Assembly (NCBI GenBank): GCA_937952135.1
Contig: CALFYL010000126.1
Location: 72,268-136,267 of the forward strand
Direction: 5' to 3'
Source: an uncultured Planctomycetia bacterium
GTDB lineage: Bacteria > Planctomycetota > UBA1135 > GCA-002686595
DNA length: 64,000 nt
Shown: piece after piece, positions 1-9,008 of the stretch
How positions within the stretch are numbered: position 1 is the stretch's first letter
Layout of the letters: every line of letters starts with the position of its first letter
The notes under the pieces: generated by a model
Database searches by the model: none
Told to the model about the DNA's origin: nothing
The model's input: the letters and a program-made list of their open reading frames with translations, nothing else
Translations under genes and position numbers: made by a program

Positions 1-723
1 ATCGGTCGCGACGAACACGTCGACGTGCTGGCCCACCGCGAGCGCGCTCGCGACGTGCTGCGCCACCTGGAAGTCGATGTGCACGGCTTCGTCGACGCCT
101 TGCAAGCTGGTGAGCAAGCTGCCGGCTTCGAGGTACTGCCCGACGTGCACGTCGCTGAGCCCGACGTGCGCGCGGAACGGAGCGCGGACGACCTTGCGGT
201 CGATCAGCGCGCGGATCCGCAGCACCTCCGCGTTGGCGACGTCGAACTCGGCTTTCGCGCGGTCGACGTCGGCCTCCGACGCGCCCTGGCTCTCCGCCGC
301 GCGCTTCACCCGGCCGAGCAGCGTGTCCGAGAGGCGAACACGGGCCTCGGCGGCGGCGAGCTCGGCCTCCTCGACGGTGACGTCGAGTGCGACGAGCAGT
401 TCGCCCTCCTCGACGATCGCGCCGCTCTCGAGGTGGATCTCGCGCACCGAACCGGGCAGCTCGTTGCGCAGTGTCACCGAGCGAAGCGCGCGGACGGTGC
501 CGATCGCCGTGCTGGTGCGAACGTGCTCGCTGGCGCGCGCCGGCACGGCGTTCACGATCGACACCATCTCGGGCTGGCTCGCCGCGATCGCAGCGGACTC
601 GGCGCGCGCGCTGCGCTTGAAGTTGACGAGCCAGAAGCCGCCGCCGGCGACGCCGGCGAGAAGCAGGAGTGAGGCGAGGGAGCGTCCGAAAAGGGAACGC
701 TGGGAGGTCGAAGTGGGCGTCAT
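1..723 (-). CDS. RND efflux periplasmic adaptor (HlyD/MFP family), 3' end beyond the window
   Basis: The protein starts at ATG 723 and runs off the left edge, giving 241 residues with no stop. Residues about 8-32 form a signal anchor (LLLLAGVAGGGFWLV core). A biotinyl-lipoyl-like half follows (GSVREIHLESGAIVEEGELL), then an alpha-helical hairpin rich in AEAELAAAEARV-type heptads, then the second lipoyl half with the motif KVVRAPFRAHVGLSDVHVGQ typical of MexA/AcrA-type adaptors. This family bridges an inner-membrane RND pump to an outer-membrane channel. The missing part would hold the beta-barrel and membrane-proximal domains, and the pump gene probably follows outside the window. The TetR gene upstream and the operator at 771-784 suggest drug- or toxin-inducible expression. 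No Shine-Dalgarno is seen before the ATG. The family is clear; the substrate is not. Confidence 0.9.
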   Translation of the reverse strand, partial: MTPTSTSQRSLFGRSLASLLLLAGVAGGGFWLVNFKRSARAESAAIAASQPEMVSIVNAVPARASEHVRTSTAIGTVRALRSVTLRNELPGSVREIHLESGAIVEEGELLVALDVTVEEAELAAAEARVRLSDTLLGRVKRAAESQGASEADVDRAKAEFDVANAEVLRIRALIDRKVVRAPFRAHVGLSDVHVGQYLEAGSLLTSLQGVDEAVHIDFQVAQHVASALAVGQHVDVFVATD

Positions 724-770
724 GGTCGCGTTGTGGAAGTCGGTCGTAGGAGGTGGTTGGATGCGTGGCG

Positions 771-784
771 TAGACCAGTCGTCT
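771..784 (-). promoter_or_regulatory. Second copy of the TetR operator, upstream of the efflux adaptor
   Basis: The sequence TAGACCAGTCGTCT on the plus strand matches the tetR-promoter operator at 1657-1670 in 13 of 14 positions. It lies 48 bp upstream of the adaptor start codon. A copy in front of the regulator and a copy in front of the pump gene is the usual arrangement for a TetR-controlled efflux operon. The rest of the 724-976 gap holds no gene. Confidence 0.6.
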
Positions 785-976
785 CCGCAGGGCGACACAA
801 AGTGGCGTGCGGAGGCGGCGGCGAGCGCCATTTGGAGGTGAGAAAGGCTGCGGCGGCCTCCGAGCAGGCCGGGCAGCGCGTCGCCGGCGACAGGACGCAG
901 CGGCGAGGGGCTTCTTACGCCCCGTTCGGCAATTCAGGTGACAACGAAGGCGTCAGCGAGTCCCGCGGGAAGAGCC

Positions 977-1645
977 TCAGCGCGCCGGGTGCAACAGGCT
1001 GTCGAACACGAAGGCGAGGAAGTCGTCGAGCGGCTGCAGGCTGCGGTCGATCTGCATGCGGATCGCGGCGCCTTCCCACATCATGACGAGCACGTTCGCG
1101 AGCCGGTCCGCGTCGTGCGCACGGTCGATCTCGCCCGCCGCCTGACCCTCGCGGATCACTTGCGCGATGATCGCACTCCACTGTTGGTAGACGCACTTGA
1201 CGGCCGCGTGCACCGGTTCGCTCAAAGTCGCGGTTTCCAGCGCCAATTTGGGGATGATGCACTCCACGGTCGCGCCGCTCGAGGCGCACTCCTCGCGCGT
1301 CTCCTCGAAGATCGCGCGCAGCCGCTGGACGCTGGTGCGCTTGCGGTCGCCGAGGTGCTTGCGCAGCGACTCGAGGTACTCGTCGCGCGCCTTCTCGATC
1401 AGCGCCACGCCGAACTCCTCCTTCGAACCGAAGTAGTGGTAGAAGGAACCCTTCGGCACGCCGGCGCGCAGGAGGATCTCGTTGAGCCCCGAGCCGTTGA
1501 AGCCCTTGGCGCCGATCACTTCGGCGCCGGCCTCGAGGATCCGATCGCGCGTGTCGTGCTCGCGGGGCAGCGCTTCCCTGGGGCTGGTCTCCCTGGGATT
1601 GGCTTCCCTGGGCGGGGGTTGGAAAGGACGGGGGCCGGGCTGCAT
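977..1645 (-). CDS. TetR/AcrR family transcriptional regulator
   Basis: A 222-residue protein. After a 28-residue unstructured, repeat-like head (PREAN/PRETS/PREAL units) comes a classic TetR helix-turn-helix: RDRILEAGAEVIGAKGF, then GLNEILLRAGVPKGSFYHYF at about residues 52-71, with the FYHYF hallmark. The C-terminal half is the ligand and dimer domain. The gene lies 253 bp upstream of the efflux adaptor on the same strand, and both have a matching palindromic site, so it most likely represses itself and the pump. The ATG at 1645 is the only plausible in-frame start before the HTH. It sits only about 10 bp from the -10 element, so the message would have almost no leader. The ligand is unknown. 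Confidence 0.9.
   Translation of the reverse strand: MQPGPRPFQPPPREANPRETSPREALPREHDTRDRILEAGAEVIGAKGFNGSGLNEILLRAGVPKGSFYHYFGSKEEFGVALIEKARDEYLESLRKHLGDRKRTSVQRLRAIFEETREECASSGATVECIIPKLALETATLSEPVHAAVKCVYQQWSAIIAQVIREGQAAGEIDRAHDADRLANVLVMMWEGAAIRMQIDRSLQPLDDFLAFVFDSLLHPAR
1573..1617 (-). repeat. 3 x 15-nt tandem repeat in the start of the TetR gene
   Basis: Three imperfect 15-nt units built on CTTCCCTGGG encode three 5-residue PRE-type units in the disordered N-terminus of the TetR protein, upstream of the helix-turn-helix. The unit length keeps the reading frame, so copy-number change would lengthen or shorten the head without a frameshift. Confidence 0.75.
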
Positions 1646-1654
1646 GGCGCGAAG

Positions 1655-1682
1655 ATTAGACCGGTCGTCTAGTGGCCGTCAA
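1655..1682 (-). promoter_or_regulatory. tetR promoter with overlapping TetR operator
   Basis: On the minus strand a TTGACG -35 (1677-1682) and TCTAAT -10 (1655-1660, 5 of 6 consensus) are separated by 16 bp. The inverted repeat TAGACCGGTCGTCTA at 1657-1671 covers the -10 and most of the spacer, exactly where a repressor would block polymerase. Transcription would begin near 1648, practically at the ATG (1645). Confidence 0.65.
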
Positions 1683-2166
1683 GGGGCCGCGAGGAAACAA
1701 GCGCGACATCTTTTGACCGGGTCGCCGGGCTCGGAAGGGATTGCCGACGCGCCGCCCCGCGCCGCCCGCGAGTCGGCGCGGGGTTCGAGCCGAGCCCCTG
1801 GTGCGTCGCTGAGTCTCGCTTCGCACGCCGTGCCGGGCTCGGCGGCGAAGCGAAGCGTTTCACGACGCGAGGCGACAAAGGAAGCGCGCCACGGCGCGAA
1901 GGCGCCGGCGAGTGTGCACCTTGCTGCAGCGAGTCATCGTCGAGCGATCCGTCGAGCGCGTGGATGGAGCGACGCGCCGAGCGATGCGTCGAGATGGTTA
2001 CGCGCGCAAGCCGTGAAACTCGTGTAGTCGCGCAGCGAGGGCGCCCAAGTGGCGGGTCCAAGGGTTAGATTCCGCGTTCGCCTCGCTTTTCGTGCGCGAA
2101 GTGCGCTGCTGCGACCTCCGCCTCCACCTGCCTGCGCAACCCAGGACGAGACCCCACCGGACGCCC
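1683..2166. other. Gene-free region with strong inverted repeats
   Basis: No credible coding region lies in this 484-bp gap between the divergent tetR and moxR genes. It holds a perfect 10-bp inverted repeat (CCCCGCGCCG at 1755-1764, complement at 1774-1783). It also holds a 13-bp hairpin with one bulged base (arms 1817-1830 and 1840-1852) and a 6-bp hairpin (1970-1975/1986-1991). These could be terminators, a structured leader or a small RNA. The promoter of the long plus-strand operon must also lie here, but I see no convincing -35/-10 pair. Confidence 0.5.
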
Positions 2167-3186
<1,020 letters not shown>

Positions 3187-3320
3187 CTCGCCGAACTCCT
3201 GAAATCCCCAGCCCCGGGTCGCGTCGATCCGCTGCGCACGCGAACCCGGCTCCGGCGCCGGGCGGCGTTCCGCGACGGAGCTAGCCCGAACCGCACCGAG
3301 CCAGAAACACCCTCCCCACC

Positions 3321-4232
3321 GTGGCCGAAACCGCGTCTCCCAGCCTCGACCCGAAGGTGCTCGACCGCCTGGAAGGCCTCGAGCTCGTCGCGCGCACGGT
3401 GGTCGAAGGCATGCTGTCGGGGCGGCACCGCTCGCCGCTGCGCGGCAGCTCGGCGGAGTTTGCGCAGCACCGTCAGTACGTCGCGGGCGATGAGTTGCGG
3501 CGGCTCGACTGGAAGGTGTACGCGCGCAACGACCGCCTGGTCGTGAAGGAGATGTTCGAGGAGACCACGCTCTCCTGCCATCTGCTCGTCGACGCGAGCG
3601 AGTCGATGGCCTTCCGCTCGCTGAACTGGAGCAAGTTCGACTACGCGCGCTGGTGCGCCGCCGCGCTCGCGCACCTCGTCATCGGTTCGCGCGACACCGC
3701 GGGGCTCGTCCTGTTCGACGACCGCGAGCGCGTGAAGGTCCCGCCCGCGAGCGGAATTCCGCAGGAGCACGCGATCCTCGACGCGCTCGGCTCCGCCACG
3801 CCGACCGGCCCGACCGGTGTTGGCGCCGTGCTGAAGTGGCTCGGCGGCCGGCTGCGTCGACGCGGCATCGTGGTGGTGTTCTCGGACTTCTTCGACGACA
3901 TCGACGCCATCGCCGAGGGGCTGCGTTCCCTCGTGCACGGCGGCCACGAGCCGATCGTCGTGCAGTTGGTCGATCCCCTCGAGCTGACGCTGGAGATCGG
4001 GCACCTCGCGCGCTTCGACGGGCTGGAGAACGCAGGGCAGCTGAAGGTCGACCCGCGCGCCATCCGCACGGCCTACATCGAGGAGATTCGGCGCCACAAC
4101 CATCAGCTCGCGCGCGCCGCGAGCAGCGTGGGCGTCGACTTCCTCCAGCTGAACACGTCCGAATCGCTGGAAGCCGCGCTGTCGAGCTACCTCGCGCACC
4201 GCAGCGCCCGCAACCGCGGAGGTCGGATCTAG
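3321..4232 (+). CDS. DUF58 family protein with vWA-like domain
   Basis: A 303-residue protein starting at GTG 3321. The DUF58 hallmark is at residues 51-64 (RQYVAGDELRRLDW), followed by a vWA MIDAS DASES at 91-95. No transmembrane segment or signal peptide is seen, so it should be cytosolic, near MoxR. DUF58 proteins regularly accompany MoxR and vWA proteins and are thought to link the ATPase to its client. The gene is 134 bp after moxR and its TAG stop directly abuts the GTG of the next gene, which points to coupled translation. Confidence 0.9.
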   Translation: MAETASPSLDPKVLDRLEGLELVARTVVEGMLSGRHRSPLRGSSAEFAQHRQYVAGDELRRLDWKVYARNDRLVVKEMFEETTLSCHLLVDASESMAFRSLNWSKFDYARWCAAALAHLVIGSRDTAGLVLFDDRERVKVPPASGIPQEHAILDALGSATPTGPTGVGAVLKWLGGRLRRRGIVVVFSDFFDDIDAIAEGLRSLVHGGHEPIVVQLVDPLELTLEIGHLARFDGLENAGQLKVDPRAIRTAYIEEIRRHNHQLARAASSVGVDFLQLNTSESLEAALSSYLAHRSARNRGGRI

Positions 4233-6455
4233 GTGTTCTCCGGTTTCGTCAACCCGGCGCTGGTGGCGGGGCTCGCGCTCGCGAGCGTGCCGCTCATCAT
4301 CCACCTGCTCAACCGGCAGCGTTTCCGCCCCATGCCCTGGGCCGCGATGCGCTTCGTGCTCGCGGCGTACAAGAAGACGCGGCGCCGCGCGAACCTGGAG
4401 AATCTGCTCCTTCTGCTGCTGCGCATGGCCGCCGTGGCGCTGCTGGCGCTCGCCGTCGCGCGCCCGTTCCTCGGCGAACGCTCGCCGCTCGCTCAGCTGG
4501 CGCAATCGCGCCGCGATGTGGTGCTCGTGCTCGACCTCTCGGGATCCACCGGATACCGCACCGGGGTGCGAAGCGTGCACGAGGACATCGTCGAGCGCGC
4601 GCGGACCATCCTGCTCGAGCTCGACGCCGGCCGCGACGACCGCGTGCGCTTGATCGCCGCGGGCGCGGCGCCGCGGCTGCTGTCCTGGCGCCGTCCCGAC
4701 GAAGCGCTCAGCATGCTCGCCTCGCTTTCGGGGCCCGACGACGAGACGCTCGACCTCGCGGCGGCGCTGGGCGAAGTGGCGCGTCTCGCGGAAGAGGATG
4801 CGGCGCAAGCGGGAGCGAGCGCGCTCGAGATCCGGCTGCTCACCGACCTTCAGCGCGGAAGCTTCGAGGCCGCTCCGGTCGCGGACGGCCCCGCGCGCGC
4901 GCCGGCGGTGCTCGAGCAGCTCGACCGGCTCGCCGCGCTCGACTTGAAGGTCTGGGTCGAGGATCTCGGACCGAGCGAGGCGACGCCGCCGAATCTCTCG
5001 GTCGCCGCCATCGAACCGGTGGGCGAGATCCTGCCCGGCGGCACGGTCGAGATCGCGGTCGACGTCCAGAACCACGGCGCGGCCGCGCGCAGCGGCGTGC
5101 GCGTCTGGCTCACCCTCGACGCCGACCAGCGACTCCCCTTCCGCACCCTCGATGTGCCCGCGCGCGGCGTGGCTCGCGCGGTGTTCGCGACGAGCTTCCA
5201 GGAGGCCGGACCGCGCGTGCTGACCGCGCGCATCGATGCCGACCGCCTCACGATCGACGACACCCGCGCGCGGGTGATCGACGTTCCCGCGACGGTCGAC
5301 GTCCTGCTCGTGAACGGCGAGAGCGCCGTCGAGATCGAGCGCGACGAGGTCGGCTACCTGCACTCGGTGCTCGATCCCCTCGGCGGCGACGAGGTGCTCG
5401 GCGCCGGCACGCTGCCGCCCTTCGCCGCGCGCGTGATCGCACCGCACGAACTCGGCGCCTCCGAGCTCGATCTCGCGGCGTTCGACGTGATCGTGATCGC
5501 GAACGTCGACGGGCTCTCGGCTGCGAACGTCGCTTCGCTCGAGCGCTGGACCGCCGCCGGCGGCGCCCTGATCTTCACGCTGGGCCGCAAGGTCGAGCCC
5601 ACCGCGTTCAACCTGCGTCTGCACCGCCCCGACGGAAGCGGACTGTCCCCGGCCGAGCTGCTCTCGCGCGTCTCGATCGCGCGCCGCGACGGCTACTTCC
5701 GCGTGCGCGAATTCGAAGCGACGCACCCGGCGCTCAGCTTCTTCGGCGACGAGCGTTGGAAGCCGCTGCTCACCGAAGCGCCCAACTACGAGTTCTTCCG
5801 CTCGCGGCCCGACGAGAACGCTCGGGTGCTCGCGCGCTTCGACGACGACGGGGCGAGCGCGCTGCTCATCGAGAAACGCTACGACCGCGGCCGCGTGTAC
5901 TTGTGGTCGACGAGCATCGACCCGGAGTGGAGCCGGATCCCCGAGTCGCCGCGCACGTTCGTGCCGCTCGTGCACGAGTGGCTGCGCCACGCCGCGCGCG
6001 CGACGCCTCCGCCGCGCAACGTCGCGGTCGGGGCGCCGCTGATCGCCGAAGTGCGCGCCTTCCCGCGGAACCCGACGCTCGTTTCGCCCGACGGTACGCG
6101 CCGCTCGCTCGACGTCGAGCCGCGCGTCGAAGGTCCGGGCTTGTGGAGCCTCTCGGTGCTCGGCGCCACGCCGCGCGCCGGCGCGTACCAGCTCGCGCTC
6201 GAGGGCGCGCAGCCGGAACTGTTCGCCGTGGGGCTCGATCCGCTCGAGAGCGATCTCGACCGGCTCGCGCCCGCGGAGTTGTCGGGGCTCCACCGCGCCC
6301 TGGCGCTCGCGTCCGACGCCGAACGCGACGCCGAGGATGCGCCCGCGCCGACGCAGGGTGAGATCTGGCGCTTGCTGGCGTGGATGTGCTTCGCGGCGCT
6401 CTGCGGTGAAACTCTGTGGGCCGCGTGGGTCGGCCGAAGTCGGAGGAGCGCGTGA
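4233..6455 (+). CDS. BatA-type membrane protein with vWA and GATase-like domains
   Basis: 740 residues, starting at GTG 4233 directly after the previous stop. Residues 6-27 and 57-80 are membrane helices in the aerotolerance-regulator (BatA) N-terminal pattern, including the short signature IIHLLNRQRFRPMPWAAMRF. A vWA domain follows with MIDAS DLSGS at 101-105. The middle is beta-rich. Residues about 345-560 look like a class I glutamine-amidotransferase fold without catalytic residues (ADVIVIANVDGLS, GGALIFTLG). A C-terminal helix at about 711-734 re-enters the membrane. The bulk should be periplasmic. Bat proteins are named from Bacteroides aerotolerance, but their mechanism is unresolved. 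It is the first of two related proteins in tandem. Confidence 0.85.
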   Translation: MFSGFVNPALVAGLALASVPLIIHLLNRQRFRPMPWAAMRFVLAAYKKTRRRANLENLLLLLLRMAAVALLALAVARPFLGERSPLAQLAQSRRDVVLVLDLSGSTGYRTGVRSVHEDIVERARTILLELDAGRDDRVRLIAAGAAPRLLSWRRPDEALSMLASLSGPDDETLDLAAALGEVARLAEEDAAQAGASALEIRLLTDLQRGSFEAAPVADGPARAPAVLEQLDRLAALDLKVWVEDLGPSEATPPNLSVAAIEPVGEILPGGTVEIAVDVQNHGAAARSGVRVWLTLDADQRLPFRTLDVPARGVARAVFATSFQEAGPRVLTARIDADRLTIDDTRARVIDVPATVDVLLVNGESAVEIERDEVGYLHSVLDPLGGDEVLGAGTLPPFAARVIAPHELGASELDLAAFDVIVIANVDGLSAANVASLERWTAAGGALIFTLGRKVEPTAFNLRLHRPDGSGLSPAELLSRVSIARRDGYFRVREFEATHPALSFFGDERWKPLLTEAPNYEFFRSRPDENARVLARFDDDGASALLIEKRYDRGRVYLWSTSIDPEWSRIPESPRTFVPLVHEWLRHAARATPPPRNVAVGAPLIAEVRAFPRNPTLVSPDGTRRSLDVEPRVEGPGLWSLSVLGATPRAGAYQLALEGAQPELFAVGLDPLESDLDRLAPAELSGLHRALALASDAERDAEDAPAPTQGEIWRLLAWMCFAALCGETLWAAWVGRSRRSA

Positions 6456-8854
6456 GCTTCGATCTCGGGACGCTCGCGGCCGCGCAGGCCGACGCCGGCA
6501 TGCGCGAGAGCCTGCAACTCCTCGACCTCCCCGAACCGTGGGTGATCGTGCTGGTCGTCGCGCCGGCGCTCGCGGCGCTGGTGTGGATCGGTTACCGCGG
6601 CGAAGCGCTCTCCACGCCCGCGCGCGCGACGCTCTCGATCCTGCGCGCGACGGCGTTGATGCTGCTGCTGGCGGTGCTCGCACGGCCCGTGAAGGTCCTG
6701 CAGCGCGAGGAAGTGCAGAAGGCGATCGGGCTCGTGCTCGTCGACGACTCCGCGAGCATGCAGCGCAAGGACGCGTACGCCGGCGACGCCGCGACGCGCA
6801 GCGCCCTCGCGGAGCTCGGGATCGCCGATCCCGCGCAAGCCACGCGCTCCGCCGTGGCCCAGAGCGTGCTCGAGCGCGTCGTGCTGCCGAAGCTCGAGGA
6901 GGGCGGCTACACCACGAAGTTGTTCGCGTTCGCGTCGGAGCTGTCCCCCATCGGCGCGCCGAGCGCGTTGACCGGGCGCGGCAATTCGACGCGCCTTGGC
7001 GATGCGCTTCTGCAAGCACTCTCGTCGCACCGCGGACGGCACGTCACGGACGTGCTCGTGCTCTCCGACGGGCGGCAGAACGCCGGCTCTTCGCTCGCCG
7101 ATGCCGCGCGCGCCGCGGCCGCGGTCGGCGTGAACGTGCACACGCTCGTGTTGGGCGACACGCGGCCCGAGCGCAACCTCGCCCTGGAGCTCGTCGAAGC
7201 ACCCGCGAGCGCGCTCGAGGGCGACGAGATCGCGATCACGGTGCGGGTCGTGGCTCGCGGAGTCGAGCGCGGCGTGCGCGGAGACGTGCGGCTCGAGGAG
7301 TACGACCCCGAGGATCCCGACGGGCGTGCGCTGCGCGTCGCGGCGAGCGCGGAGATCGAGTTGAGCGAGAACGGCGAGCGCACGACGCTCGTGGCGCGCT
7401 CGGGGCCGGCGAACCGCCGCACGCAGGAGCGACGCTTCCGCGTCGAGATCGCGCCGATCGGCGGCGAAACCGCCCTCGAGGACAACGTGCTGCAGGTCGG
7501 CGTGCACGTCAGCCCGCAGAAGGTCCGCGTGCTGTACGTCGAAGGCTATCCGCGCTGGGAGTACCGGCGTCTGGCGCTCGACATGCTCAAGCGCGCGGAC
7601 GAGAACATTCAGTTCCAGGCTTTCCTGCTGTCGGCGAATCCCGACTTCCGCCAGGAGTCGTCGAAGGACCTGCCGGCTCTCACGCGCGTGCCCGTGGACC
7701 GCAAGGAGCTGCTCGACAACTACGACGTCGTGATCCTCGGCGACGTGAACCCGTTCGCGGTCTCGCCGGATCCGGGCGCCGGCGAGGAGTTCATGAAGGC
7801 GCTGGTCGAGTTCGTCGAGCGCGGCGGCGGCCTCTGCGCCATCGCCGGAGAGTACGACCTGCCGCGCGCGTACGTGGGCACTCCGATCGAGACGCTGCTG
7901 CCGGTGCTGTTCGACGAGGCCGAGTTGCGCGGCGGACCTTCGGACACCACGCGCAAGTACCGTCCGCGGCTCGAGGATCCCGACCATCCGCACGAGATCG
8001 TGCGTCTGCACTCCGATCTCGGGGTGAACCGCGAGCTGTGGGAGGAGGAGAGCGGTCTGTGGGGCATGCACTGGTTCTCGCCGGTGAGCCGCGCGAAGCC
8101 CGGCGCGCAAGTCCTGCTTCGCCATCCGCGCGAGTCGAATTCCTACGGTCCCTACCCGCTCGCCGTCGCGGGCTACTACCCGTCGGGTCGCACGCTGTTC
8201 CTCGCCTTCGACGAGACTTGGACCTTCCGCTTCCACTGGGGGCCGCGCTTCCACGAACGGTTCTGGCGCAACGCGATCCGCTGGCTCGCGCTCGGACGCT
8301 TGCGCAGCGGCGACCGGCGCTACCGGCTCGAGCTCGCGCGCTCGAGCTACGACCTCGGCGCGCGCGTCGCGGTCGAAGCGCGCGTGCTCGACGAGGACTA
8401 CCGCCCGAGCCAGGCCCAGACCCAGGAGATTCGCTGGAGCGCTCCGGAGGGCCAGCCGCAGACGCTCGTGCTCACGGCGGTCGAGGGCCGGCCGGGCATG
8501 TTCCGCGGCGCGCTGGACCCCGACCGCACGGGACTCCATCGCGTGTGGATCGAGCGCGACTCCGAACGCATCTCGAGCGCCGAGTTCGAGGTCGTGATCC
8601 CGAGCCTCGAGAGCGCCGACCCGACCCCGGCGCCGACGGTCCTGGTGGAACTGTCGGCCGCCACGGGGGGCCGCGCGGTCGATTTGGCTCGCCTGAGCGA
8701 GCTCTGGCGCCAAGACCTCGCCGGTGGCGAGGAACGGCGCGACCCGATTTCCGCGCGCTTGGACGATATTTGGGACCACTGGGGCGCCTTGCTGCTCGTC
8801 CTCGCGGTCCTTTCGGCCGAGTGGATCCTCCGCAAGCGCTACCAGTTGGTCTGA
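6452..8854 (+). CDS. Second membrane-anchored vWA/GATase-like protein
   Basis: 800 residues from GTG 6452. This start overlaps the previous TGA (GTGA) and has a strong GGAGGAG ribosome site at 6442-6448, so translation is coupled. Helices at about 29-47 and 62-79 are followed by a vWA domain with MIDAS DDSAS at 98-102. Then come Ig-like strands and a GATase-like domain at about 350-500 (VRVLYVEGYPRWEYRRLAL; VVILGDVNPF). The C-terminal helix WGALLLVLAVLSAEWIL ends in RKRYQLV. It resembles the preceding protein in layout, with two N-terminal helices, vWA, GATase-like domain and a C-terminal helix, so the pair may form a heterodimer in the membrane. Confidence 0.85.
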   Translation: MSFDLGTLAAAQADAGMRESLQLLDLPEPWVIVLVVAPALAALVWIGYRGEALSTPARATLSILRATALMLLLAVLARPVKVLQREEVQKAIGLVLVDDSASMQRKDAYAGDAATRSALAELGIADPAQATRSAVAQSVLERVVLPKLEEGGYTTKLFAFASELSPIGAPSALTGRGNSTRLGDALLQALSSHRGRHVTDVLVLSDGRQNAGSSLADAARAAAAVGVNVHTLVLGDTRPERNLALELVEAPASALEGDEIAITVRVVARGVERGVRGDVRLEEYDPEDPDGRALRVAASAEIELSENGERTTLVARSGPANRRTQERRFRVEIAPIGGETALEDNVLQVGVHVSPQKVRVLYVEGYPRWEYRRLALDMLKRADENIQFQAFLLSANPDFRQESSKDLPALTRVPVDRKELLDNYDVVILGDVNPFAVSPDPGAGEEFMKALVEFVERGGGLCAIAGEYDLPRAYVGTPIETLLPVLFDEAELRGGPSDTTRKYRPRLEDPDHPHEIVRLHSDLGVNRELWEEESGLWGMHWFSPVSRAKPGAQVLLRHPRESNSYGPYPLAVAGYYPSGRTLFLAFDETWTFRFHWGPRFHERFWRNAIRWLALGRLRSGDRRYRLELARSSYDLGARVAVEARVLDEDYRPSQAQTQEIRWSAPEGQPQTLVLTAVEGRPGMFRGALDPDRTGLHRVWIERDSERISSAEFEVVIPSLESADPTPAPTVLVELSAATGGRAVDLARLSELWRQDLAGGEERRDPISARLDDIWDHWGALLLVLAVLSAEWILRKRYQLV

Positions 8855-8901
8855 GGCGCGACGCGCCGGAAAATGGGTCCGAGGCGCCGCGCGCCGAAAA
8901 G
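8853..8901 (+). repeat. Pair of near-identical 21-nt hairpin units between operon genes
   Basis: Just after the vWA gene stop, a 21-nt unit (GAGGCGCGACGCGCC plus GGAAAA) is followed 28 bp later by GAGGCGCCGCGCGCC plus GAAAAG. Each can form a 5-bp GGCGC/GCGCC hairpin with a 3-nt loop. They lie in the 154-bp gap before the PQQ-type gene. They could stabilise or process the mRNA; no U-tract follows, so they are not standard terminators. Confidence 0.4.
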
Positions 8902-9008
8902 GCACACACGAACCAAGCACACGCCCAAACACTCCGAGCCGACGCCCGCGAACTTCCGCGCACGCCGCGCCGATCGCTCTCCGACAGGAACCGTCCACTG
9001 CTTCGACC

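Noticed and set aside
906..922. GGGGC/GCCCC hairpin downstream of tetR as a terminator
   Set aside because: The stem is only 5 bp with a 7-nt loop and no U-tract follows on the minus strand.
1669..2061. 130-residue ORF on the minus strand in the tetR-moxR gap
   Set aside because: The composition is Arg/Ser/Pro low complexity, no ribosome site is seen, and it overlaps the hairpins and the tetR promoter.
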